Positions 15,330-21,765 of a stretch of 42,988 nucleotides of DNA are shown here, piece by piece. Source of the DNA: CAYRHN01 sp964424115. GTDB taxonomy: Bacteria; Chloroflexota; Anaerolineae; Anaerolineales; Anaerolineaceae. The stretch lies in NCBI GenBank assembly GCA_964424115.1, contig CAYRHN010000022.1:1-42988 (forward strand), given 5' to 3'. Position 1 is the first letter of the stretch, and each line of letters begins with the position of its first letter. The translations under genes were made by a program, and so were the position numbers. The notes under the pieces were generated by a model. That model saw only the letters and a list, made by a program, of their open reading frames with translations, was not told the DNA's origin and ran no database searches.

Positions 15330-16273
15330 ACTTCCTCTAACAATCTGGTATAGCTCTGGTAGCGGCGCGGGCTGATATGACCGTCCATGACGGCCTGACG
15401 CACCGCGCAGCCCGGTTCTTCATTGTGCAGGCAGTCCAGCCCAAAACGGCAGAGTCCGATAAAGCGGCGCATCTCGGGGAAGGTAGAGGCCAGTTCTTCC
15501 GCTTCAATATCCCACAGGCCGAACTCACGCACGCCAGGGGTATCCACGATCGCGCCGCCAAAATCCAGGGAGAACATCTCTGCAGCGGTGGTGGTATGCT
15601 TGCCTTTGCCCACCGCGTTGATCTGATTCACCCGCAATCCCAGCCCCGGCTGGAGAGCATTCAGCAGGGAGGTTTTACCCACCCCAGATTTACCCAGCAG
15701 CACCGAGAGCCTGCCTTGCAGGGCCTGGCGCACTTCTTCCAATCCCTCGCCGGTCACTGAACTGACCAGCAGCACCGGGTAACCGATACGGCGGTAGGTT
15801 GCCACTTCTTCAGCCGCCTGCAGATCGCCACGAGCCAGGTCGATCTTGGTAATTACGATCACGGCCGGGAGATCATTTGCTTCGGCCGTCACCAGGTAAC
15901 GATCCAGCAGGTTCCACTTGGGCGGCGGGGCGGCAGCCGCAAAGACCGGCACAGCCTGGTCCAGGTTGGCCGCCACCACCTGCTCAAAGACATGCTTGCC
16001 TGCGTCCGGGCGGGACAGCTTGCTGCGACGCGGCAGGCGCTCCACAATGCGGTGGCTGCCGTCACCGGTGCGCACAAAGGCGACTTCGTCGCCAATGGCG
16101 ATCGGGTCGACATGAGTGACCGCCTGGCGGTCGCCTGCGAACAGATCATTGCGCAGGCGCGCGCCCAGAATGCACACCACTGGCATGCCAGCATGCATCA
16201 CTTCATACGTTTCTTTTGTTTTTCGATAGACCATGCCTTGCAGCAACTGGTCGGGTTGTCGATTAGGTTCCAT
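15326..16273 (-). CDS. rsgA: ribosome small-subunit-dependent GTPase A
   Basis: A 315-residue RsgA/YjeQ protein. It has an N-terminal OB-fold (to about residue 95) and a circularly permuted GTPase whose motifs come in the order G4 ITKIDL, then G1 GKSGVGKTS, then G3 DTPG, which is diagnostic. A C-terminal zinc-binding module follows (LCRFGLDCLHNEEPGC near residue 280). RsgA binds the 30S subunit late in assembly and hydrolyses GTP. A strong terminator lies only about 25 nt before the start, at the end of a structured leader with its own peptide, so expression is probably controlled by attenuation. RNHCP follows with a 4-nt overlap. Confidence 0.95.
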   Translation of the reverse strand: MEPNRQPDQLLQGMVYRKTKETYEVMHAGMPVVCILGARLRNDLFAGDRQAVTHVDPIAIGDEVAFVRTGDGSHRIVERLPRRSKLSRPDAGKHVFEQVVAANLDQAVPVFAAAAPPPKWNLLDRYLVTAEANDLPAVIVITKIDLARGDLQAAEEVATYRRIGYPVLLVSSVTGEGLEEVRQALQGRLSVLLGKSGVGKTSLLNALQPGLGLRVNQINAVGKGKHTTTAAEMFSLDFGGAIVDTPGVREFGLWDIEAEELASTFPEMRRFIGLCRFGLDCLHNEEPGCAVRQAVMDGHISPRRYQSYTRLLEEV

Positions 16274-16303
16274 TGCAGCGTTCTCAACTTCTTAACACAA
16301 AAA

Positions 16304-16331
16304 GCCGGCCACGAGATATCCCGTGGCCGGC
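16304..16331 (-). terminator. terminator of the rsgA leader (attenuator)
   Basis: On the minus strand GCCGGCCACG (16322-16331) and CGTGGCCGGC (16304-16313) form a perfect 10-bp stem with an 8-nt loop, followed by five T (16299-16303). It sits between the leader promoter and rsgA. Its 5' arm is also complementary to the upstream segment at 16404-16411. Confidence 0.9.
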
Positions 16332-16431
16332 AGGTTTCGATGGGATGGGTCGCTGTTCCGCTCAGGAAATGAGGGAAACTCGCGGCCTTCGATTAAACAC
16401 AAAGCCACGGGGGTACGAACCCACCCGCGGC
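16320..16431 (-). promoter_or_regulatory. antiterminator and anti-antiterminator segments
   Basis: Three segments can pair in alternative ways. Segment 1 (RNA GCCGCGGG, 16424-16431) pairs with segment 2 (CCCGUGGC, 16404-16411) with one G-U, extended by GGG/CCC-like pairs around a UUCG loop. Segment 2 instead pairs perfectly, 8 of 8, with segment 3 (GCCACGGG, 16320-16327), which is most of the 5' arm of the terminator. Pairing 2:3 therefore excludes termination and pairing 1:2 permits it. Confidence 0.75.
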
Positions 16432-16511
16432 TAATAAACGCTGGAAAAAAGCAGAGCGTCCTTCCTGGATCAAGGCCAGGGAAACGCGGCTAAACTTTTA
16501 ATTCGGTTTAA

Positions 16512-16574
16512 TTAGACCAGGCGCGTTCGCACTTCCTGAATGTGAACAACGACCAATCCTGATTTAATAGACAT
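16512..16574 (-). CDS. 20-residue leader peptide upstream of rsgA
   Basis: A short ORF beginning MSIKSGLVVVHI and ending EVRTRLV, preceded by a perfect AAGGAGG 8 nt upstream, the best ribosome site in the window. It lies in the 5' leader between a consensus promoter and an attenuator. Residues 16-18 (Arg-Thr-Arg) fit the +x+ motif at which macrolide-bound ribosomes stall in Erm-type leaders. The codons for Thr-Arg-Leu overlap a 9-nt segment (16519-16527) complementary to 16577-16585, next to and overlapping the ribosome site, so translation and folding of this RNA are linked. That it is a sensing peptide is inference. It is absent from gene predictors because of its size. Confidence 0.75.
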   Translation of the reverse strand: MSIKSGLVVVHIQEVRTRLV

Positions 16575-16613
16575 GCAACGCGCCTCCTTCTAAATAGAAT
16601 AACGTACCGACTA

Positions 16614-16642
16614 AATTTAACCGAGTTTGGGGCAGATGTCAA
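16614..16642 (-). promoter_or_regulatory. promoter of the rsgA leader
   Basis: On the minus strand a perfect -35 TTGACA (16637-16642), a 17-bp spacer and a -10 TAAATT (16614-16619) predict a start near 16607. The leader to the rsgA ATG is then about 330 nt. Confidence 0.8.
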
Positions 16643-16697
16643 TAGTCTGCCGCACCATACTTAAGGATGATTTACCTTTTAGAGCAGATCTTAAAGC

Positions 16698-16730
16698 GAG
16701 CGTCCCGGTTTTCAAGGCACCGGGCTGCTC
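16698..16730 (-). terminator. hairpin after the left KimA-like gene
   Basis: Interrupted arms GAGC-CCCGG (16698-16701, 16704-16708) and CCGGG-GCTC (16720-16724, 16727-16730) form a hairpin 38 nt after the stop of the left KimA-like gene. No T-run follows, so it is a tentative terminator separating that gene from the rsgA leader promoter. Confidence 0.4.
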
Positions 16731-16767
16731 AAAGAAAAATCTGGTAATCTGGCTCAGGGATCGATCC

Positions 16768-18708
16768 CTATACCTGGTAGGGAACCTCCACGATCACCAA
16801 TCCGGGCTTGAATAGCAGAGCAAAACGCAGCAACAACGCGGTCTGGTTATGTAGAAGGTTTTCCCACCAATGAGAAGGGATGAACTGCGGAACGACAATG
16901 GTGAGAAGTTCATTCGGCTGACGTGCTGCGCGCATCTTTTCAATATAATCCAACACCGGTTCGATCAAGAGGCGGTAGGGGGATTCGAGGATCACCAGGC
17001 GGGTTCCTTCACCATATATATTCCACTTAGCGCGGACTTTCTCCGATTCAGCCGGATCCACCGATACATGTACCGCTGTAACATCGGAACCCAGTGAACG
17101 TGCATAGGCCAATGCAGCAAGGGAACCTCGATGCACCCCGGCGATCAAGACGAGCACGCGGTGCCGTGCCAGGCGCGGGCGGGCGGTGAAGTTCTCCAGG
17201 GAAAGTTTCCTGGCCAATGACTTGTAATGGTGATGGATCGTGAAGAAAGTGGACACAAGCAACGGGATCAGGAGGATGATCAACCAGGCTCCGTCAGCAA
17301 ATTTGGTGACCGCGAATACGATCATCACCACAAAGGTGCAAACAGCGCCAAAACCATTGATGAGCATCTTAACCTTCCAGCGCCTGTCATGGGTAATCAC
17401 CGATCCCGGCTCCACGATCTCTTCTTTAGGCTGCAGATGTCCGGATTTCCACCAGCGGCGGGCCATGCCGGTTTGCGAAAGAGTAAAGGAGAGGAAAACG
17501 CCAATAGCATAAAGTGGAATCATGCGCGTGACGCTGGCCTGGAAAATGATGATCAACAGCGAAGCCAGTACAGCCAGGGCCGCGATACCCCAGGAATAGA
17601 CCAGCCGGCTTCCCCGGAAAGTAAGCTGCCGCGGCAGAAAGCCATCCCCGGCATGCAAAGCACCCAGGCGCGGAAAATCGGCGAAAGCCGTATTGGCAGC
17701 CATGATCAGGATCACCGCAGTGCTGGCGATTGCGGCCAAGTAGAGAAAACCCTGGCCGTTGAACACAGTGCGCGTTAATTGCGAAATAATCGTTTCTCCT
17801 TCGGAGGGCACAGCGCCGATCCTCCCGGAGAGGAAGGAAATGCCGAGGAAGAGCGTACCCAGGATGGATGACATCCAGATCAGCGTGATCCCCGCATTCT
17901 TGCTGCGCGGCTCGCGGAATGCGGTGATCCCGTTGGAGACCGCCTCAATTCCGGTCATGGCTGAGGTGCCGCTAGAAAAGGCATGCAAAAGCAAAAATGG
18001 CGTCACGGTGGCGAGGGTCTCGGTGACGTGTTGGAATTCAGGTGGGCTGATCACGGCACCCAGGTTGCCGCCGATCGTACGCGCGATGCCCACTCCGACT
18101 GTGACAAACATCATCACCAGAAAGAAATAGGTCGGGATGGCAAATATTTTGCCAGATTCCTTCACGCCGCGCAAATTCATCACCATAATGAACAGCACCA
18201 TACCGACCGCAATCCCAACCCGGTAGGGATCCAACGCTGGAAAAGCAGAAATGATCTGCGCAACGCCGGAAGAAATGGACACTGCCACGGTGAGGATATA
18301 ATCGGTAAGCAAAGCAGCCCCGGCTGTCTGAGCCGGAAGCTCTCCCAGATTGTCCCGCGCAACAATATACGCGCCCCCGCCGCCAGGGTAGGCATGGATG
18401 GTTTGCTCGTAAGAGATGCTGACTACGATAATCAGGGCGACGATCGCCAGAGAGATCGGAAAAACATAGGCCATCGCCCCAGCCCCGGCCACCGCCAGGA
18501 TCATCATGATCTCCTGTGTTGCATAAGCGGTGGAAGAAAGTGCGTCGGAGGCGAATACAGCCAGACCGACCGTCTTGCTGATGGTCTGGTGAGGAGCATC
18601 AGCGGTAGCTAAAGGATTACCAAGTAACCATTGCCGCCAGGTTTTCCTGGGCAATTCTTGCGTGTTTTCTTGAAATATCGTGGTATTTGTAATATGTTCG
18701 ATGCGCAT
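16768..18708 (-). CDS. KimA-family potassium importer (APC superfamily), left arm
   Basis: A 646-residue membrane protein with about twelve hydrophobic segments (residues 45-510) and a soluble USP-like C-terminal domain of about 120 residues. It closely resembles B. subtilis KimA (YdaO), a high-affinity K+/H+ symporter: FASDALSSTAYATQE, YPGGGGAYIVARDNLGE, LLTDYILTVAVSISSGVAQI, IPLYAIGVFLSFTLSQTGM and the end VVPQFIPSHWWENLLHNQTALLL (partly quoted) all match that family. The Asp and Tyr of the first motif, implicated in ion binding, are kept. The ATG at 18708 is preferred over a TTG at 18717. It lies 20 nt after the USP-like gene, so is probably in its operon, and has a paralogue on the right arm. 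Confidence 0.9.
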   Translation of the reverse strand: MRIEHITNTTIFQENTQELPRKTWRQWLLGNPLATADAPHQTISKTVGLAVFASDALSSTAYATQEIMMILAVAGAGAMAYVFPISLAIVALIIVVSISYEQTIHAYPGGGGAYIVARDNLGELPAQTAGAALLTDYILTVAVSISSGVAQIISAFPALDPYRVGIAVGMVLFIMVMNLRGVKESGKIFAIPTYFFLVMMFVTVGVGIARTIGGNLGAVISPPEFQHVTETLATVTPFLLLHAFSSGTSAMTGIEAVSNGITAFREPRSKNAGITLIWMSSILGTLFLGISFLSGRIGAVPSEGETIISQLTRTVFNGQGFLYLAAIASTAVILIMAANTAFADFPRLGALHAGDGFLPRQLTFRGSRLVYSWGIAALAVLASLLIIIFQASVTRMIPLYAIGVFLSFTLSQTGMARRWWKSGHLQPKEEIVEPGSVITHDRRWKVKMLINGFGAVCTFVVMIVFAVTKFADGAWLIILLIPLLVSTFFTIHHHYKSLARKLSLENFTARPRLARHRVLVLIAGVHRGSLAALAYARSLGSDVTAVHVSVDPAESEKVRAKWNIYGEGTRLVILESPYRLLIEPVLDYIEKMRAARQPNELLTIVVPQFIPSHWWENLLHNQTALLLRFALLFKPGLVIVEVPYQV

Positions 18709-18728
18709 GATCTTCAATGCTTTCTAAG

Positions 18729-19337
18729 TTATATTTTCGGAATGCGATTCCAGGCCAATAAAGATCCGAATTCAAAGCAAATCACAACAAACAGCAGGCC
18801 AATTCGCGCAAACCCCTGAACAACCTCATCAATCTTTATCTCCAGCAATGTAAAGCCTGCCAGGATCAACAAACAGCCTACCCAGAAGATGAATCCCAAG
18901 ACCCATTGGCGCGTCAATTCCCTGCCGGGATGGTAGAAGCCGGAAAGCACGCGGCAGGAAATTTGCAGATCTTCTTCCAGGTATTCCTGCATGCTGCGCG
19001 TTTTTAACAAACCGCTGGCCACGTTTTGTTCCGCCTGACATACCACAACATCTCCAGGCTGGATGGTCGTTTTTAAAACTGACAACCAATCCTCCCTGGG
19101 AACCAACCTGGAAAAGACGCGCGGCGGCTCGCCGGTCGTTGCAGCGGCCATGGTTGCCATGCGGCGCATGATGCTCAATCGGTTGGCCTCATCCTCCATC
19201 AGGATCAGATAGAGTACATTGCACTGCTCGCGACTTGCCAACCAATAAATATGGTGCGCCAGGTTCATGCTGCCAGCCAGGCTCTCTGGCAACAAGACGA
19301 TCAGGCGTTGTTTCTCAACCAATTCAGCAGATTCCAT
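18729..19337 (-). CDS. membrane-anchored USP-like protein of the K+ locus
   Basis: A 202-residue protein. Residues 8-130 (RLIVLLPESLAGSMNLAHHI, then VLYLILMEDEANRL and QPGDVVVCQAEQNVA) have the alpha/beta rhythm of a universal-stress-protein domain, similar in style to the KdpD USP region, but the nucleotide-binding G-x2-G-x9-G motif is not evident. Two membrane helices follow (about 140-160 and 168-190). The ATG at 19337 has AAGGAGA 6 nt upstream. It lies between the left regulator and the left KimA-like gene, and the sibling kinase lacks the KdpD N-terminal half, so this may supply a detached sensory module. I do not recognise a named family. Confidence 0.7.
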   Translation of the reverse strand: MESAELVEKQRLIVLLPESLAGSMNLAHHIYWLASREQCNVLYLILMEDEANRLSIMRRMATMAAATTGEPPRVFSRLVPREDWLSVLKTTIQPGDVVVCQAEQNVASGLLKTRSMQEYLEEDLQISCRVLSGFYHPGRELTRQWVLGFIFWVGCLLILAGFTLLEIKIDEVVQGFARIGLLFVVICFEFGSLLAWNRIPKI

Positions 19338-19360
19338 AACACTCTCCTTACCTGCTGAAG

Positions 19361-19389
19361 AGTATAAAAACAAGTCATAAATTACTCAA
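19361..19389 (-). promoter_or_regulatory. promoter of the USP-like/KimA-like pair
   Basis: On the minus strand a -35 TTGAGT (19384-19389), 17-bp spacer and -10 TATACT (19361-19366) lie between the response regulator and the USP-like gene. The -35 overlaps an ACTCAA/TTGAGC inverted repeat (from 19384) that could be a weak terminator of the regulator gene or an operator. Confidence 0.7.
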
Positions 19390-19437
19390 AAAGAATTGAG
19401 CAAGTTTATAAAGAAAAAATAAATGAATTGTGCGAGT

Positions 19438-20133
19438 TTATTCGTTGGTGCGAAATCGGTAGCCGATGCCCGGTTCCGTCAACAAGATTTGCGGTTCATC
19501 CGGGTTAGTCTCCAGCTTCTTTCTTAATTGTCCGATATATACCCGCAGGTATTCTACATGATCCAGCTCCGTGAACCCCCATACGTGGTTTAAGATGGCT
19601 TGCTGGGTTAGAACGCGATCTGGATGGGCAGCCAGGTAAGACAGCAGGTTAAATTCTGTTGCCGTCAAGCGCACTTCCTCCTCCCCGCGGGTAACGATGT
19701 GCCTGGCCAGGTCAATGACCACCGGACCAGCTTTGATCAGGTTCTTGGTATTGCCCAAGGATTGCTCCGAATGGCGCAGCGCCACCCGGATGCGCGCCAG
19801 CAGTTCCTCAATTCCAAAAGGTTTGGTCAAGTAATCGTCTGCCCCCTGATCCAAAGCTGCCACTTTATCTTTTTCATTGTCGCGCACTGAAAGCACAATG
19901 ATTGGCACTCGCGACCATTCCCGGATCTGTTCGCATACCTTGATCCCATCCATATCTGGCAGGGTCAGATCGAGAATGATCATGTCCGGTTGCTGCGCCA
20001 CTGCCAGGGCAATGCCCTGTTCGCCGGTGGCAGCGGCATCGACACGGAAATGGTTGGCGGTCAGGATGGTTTTTAATGCGCGCAAGATCTGCGGTTCATC
20101 ATCGATCAAAAGGATGAGCGGAGCCTTATTCAT
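19438..20133 (-). CDS. OmpR/KdpE-family response regulator, left arm
   Basis: A 231-residue regulator: receiver domain with the acidic pair DD at 11-12, phospho-acceptor Asp55 (IILDLTLPDMDG), Ser/Thr at LSVR and Lys in LTKPFG, followed by an OmpR-type winged helix (LTATEFNLLSYLAAHPDRVL, in part, and HVEYLRVYIGQLRKKLE). The sequence is close to KdpE. Its ATG lies in the last codons of the kinase gene (8-nt overlap), so the two are translationally coupled. Likely targets are the flanking KimA-like genes, by context. Confidence 0.93.
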   Translation of the reverse strand: MNKAPLILLIDDEPQILRALKTILTANHFRVDAAATGEQGIALAVAQQPDMIILDLTLPDMDGIKVCEQIREWSRVPIIVLSVRDNEKDKVAALDQGADDYLTKPFGIEELLARIRVALRHSEQSLGNTKNLIKAGPVVIDLARHIVTRGEEEVRLTATEFNLLSYLAAHPDRVLTQQAILNHVWGFTELDHVEYLRVYIGQLRKKLETNPDEPQILLTEPGIGYRFRTNE

Positions 20134-21598
20134 CTATGGTATCCTTCGGATATTCCGGCAGTGCGCCGTTAAGCAAGAGCGGCAGCTTGAAATGGAAAAC
20201 AAAATGCCCGGGCTGGTTCTCCGCCCAAATCTTTCCGCCGTGCGCCTCAACGATCCCTTTGCAAATCGACAACCCCAGGCCGGTGCCGGTGATACGATCT
20301 GCCGCAGTGACGCGAAAGAATTTATCAAATATTCGTTCCAGGTGCTCGACGGGGACAGAAGGACTTTGATTCGCAACCTGGACATGCAAATAATCCCCCT
20401 CCTGGGTTGCTTTCAACAGGATCGAGGTGTTTTCCGGAGCATATTTGACGCTGTTACTGATCAGGTTGGTAAATACCTGCCCGATCATGACATAATCAGT
20501 GGGCACCAGAGGCAAGTCCTTGGGAAAATCGATCTCCAGGTGGTAAGCCTGTAATTGCTTACGCATTTGGGTCACGACGCCCATCGCAATCTCACCGACC
20601 GAATTCCACCTTTTTTGCGGCTTCAACGCCCCCGATTCTATTCGCGACATATCCAACAGGTTTCCAACCAACAGGTTAAGGTGGTCGGTCTCTTCCTCGA
20701 CCGTGGCAAGCAGCTCCTGGCGGGCGGCAATATCCCAATCCACGGCCCCACTGCGCAAGCTGGAGACCGAGGCTTTGATCGCCGCCAAAGGGGAACGCAG
20801 TTCGTGGGAAACCGAATTCAAGAGGGATGATTTTAGATTATCGCTCTCCTGAAGCAAACGTGCAATATTTTCGCTTTTCGCAAGGCGAATGCGCTCTAGA
20901 GAAAGGGCACCCTGGCTGAGGTACGCTTCCAACAAACGCCTCTCTTCCGGCAAAAGAGCAGGATCAGCAGTCCATACCTGCATTTCCCCTTCTTGCCCGC
21001 GAGCGGTTTTAAGGAACAGCTTCATGGCAGGCAGCATGGTCGGAGCACCACCAGCCTCGGGCGAAACTGCTACACAAGAACTGGCTTTCTCCTGATCGTA
21101 GATCACAACCTCAACGCGATCAAAGGCAAAGGTTTCCCGGGCATGATTGGCCAGCTCTTGGGCAATGGACATGCTGTCCGGCAGGCTGGCCAGGGCTGAG
21201 ATCAATTCATACATCCGGGTGGCTTCTTGCTCCCGGCTGCGCGCCAACCGGACGCCTTCACGCGCACGCCCGATCAATTGGCTCATCACCACTGCCACGA
21301 TCAAGAAAATGATCAAAGTAATCAGATCCTGATTCTTATGCACTTGCAATGTGTAGTAAGGGGGAATAAAGTAATAATTGAATGTTAAAAATGCCAGGAA
21401 CCCGGCCAACACACCGGGTGTGAGCCCCCATAATACGGTGCTGACCATGACGGGAAGCAGGAAGAGCAGCGCGATCAGTTGAATTTCCAGATAAGGCTCG
21501 AGCAATTTGAGCACGAACGCTGTCAGTGCAATACAAACTAATGCCGCCAGGTGGCGAACCAAATGTAGTAAAATTCGGTGTTTGTTCAAGAACCTCAT
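20126..21598 (-). CDS. KdpD-type sensor histidine kinase lacking the N-terminal half
   Basis: A 490-residue kinase. Four membrane helices form a DUF4118 domain with the KdpD-type motif FNYYFIPPYYTLQV (about residue 72), followed by a GAF-like region, the dimerisation helix NSVSHELRSPLAAI with His265, and a HATPase with N-box NLISNSVKYA and G-box GTGLGLSICKGIVEAHGG. It equals the C-terminal two thirds of KdpD; the cytoplasmic KdpD and USP domains are missing. I start at 21598, where TACAAT lies 8 nt upstream and no Shine-Dalgarno exists; the frame is open to 21670, so a longer form is possible. Confidence 0.9.
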   Translation of the reverse strand: MRFLNKHRILLHLVRHLAALVCIALTAFVLKLLEPYLEIQLIALLFLLPVMVSTVLWGLTPGVLAGFLAFLTFNYYFIPPYYTLQVHKNQDLITLIIFLIVAVVMSQLIGRAREGVRLARSREQEATRMYELISALASLPDSMSIAQELANHARETFAFDRVEVVIYDQEKASSCVAVSPEAGGAPTMLPAMKLFLKTARGQEGEMQVWTADPALLPEERRLLEAYLSQGALSLERIRLAKSENIARLLQESDNLKSSLLNSVSHELRSPLAAIKASVSSLRSGAVDWDIAARQELLATVEEETDHLNLLVGNLLDMSRIESGALKPQKRWNSVGEIAMGVVTQMRKQLQAYHLEIDFPKDLPLVPTDYVMIGQVFTNLISNSVKYAPENTSILLKATQEGDYLHVQVANQSPSVPVEHLERIFDKFFRVTAADRITGTGLGLSICKGIVEAHGGKIWAENQPGHFVFHFKLPLLLNGALPEYPKDTIDE

Positions 21599-21606
21599 CG
21601 AAAAAT

Positions 21607-21612
21607 ATTGTA
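21607..21612 (-). promoter_or_regulatory. -10 element of the left kinase gene
   Basis: TACAAT on the minus strand lies 8 nt before the ATG at 21598 with no Shine-Dalgarno between them, implying a leaderless transcript. Confidence 0.5.
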
Positions 21613-21662
21613 CTACCAGTGTTATCGCACGAACGATCTTCCACCCAGATCCTGGTTTCTTC

Positions 21663-21713
21663 CTTGACACTTTCTTGACACAAACGCATGATATATTGTC
21701 GTAATCTTGATAC
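21663..21713 (+). promoter_or_regulatory. CTTGACAC direct repeats in the divergent K+ control region
   Basis: Two identical CTTGACAC octamers at 21663-21670 and 21674-21681 are spaced exactly 11 bp, with a third near-copy, CTTGATAC, at 21706-21713 (32 bp later, about three helical turns). Spacing by one turn in direct orientation is how OmpR/PhoB/KdpE-type regulators bind. The octamers also contain TTGACA and could serve as -35 boxes; with the first, CATGAT (21687-21692) would be a 17-bp-spaced -10. Confidence 0.55.
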
Positions 21714-21765
21714 AGGCAAGGGTATAAGTAGCGATTGCTTGTTAAAAATAGCAGAAAGAAGACTT

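Noticed and set aside
16404..16431. T-arm-like hairpin with GGGTTCG, considered as part of a tRNA or tmRNA
   Set aside because: No acceptor stem, D-arm or anticodon arm can be placed around it; it fits the attenuator pairings instead.
21661..21765. Possible c-di-AMP (ydaO-type) riboswitch before the right KimA-like gene
   Set aside because: I could not find the conserved ydaO core or a terminator in this short region; the direct repeats explain it better.
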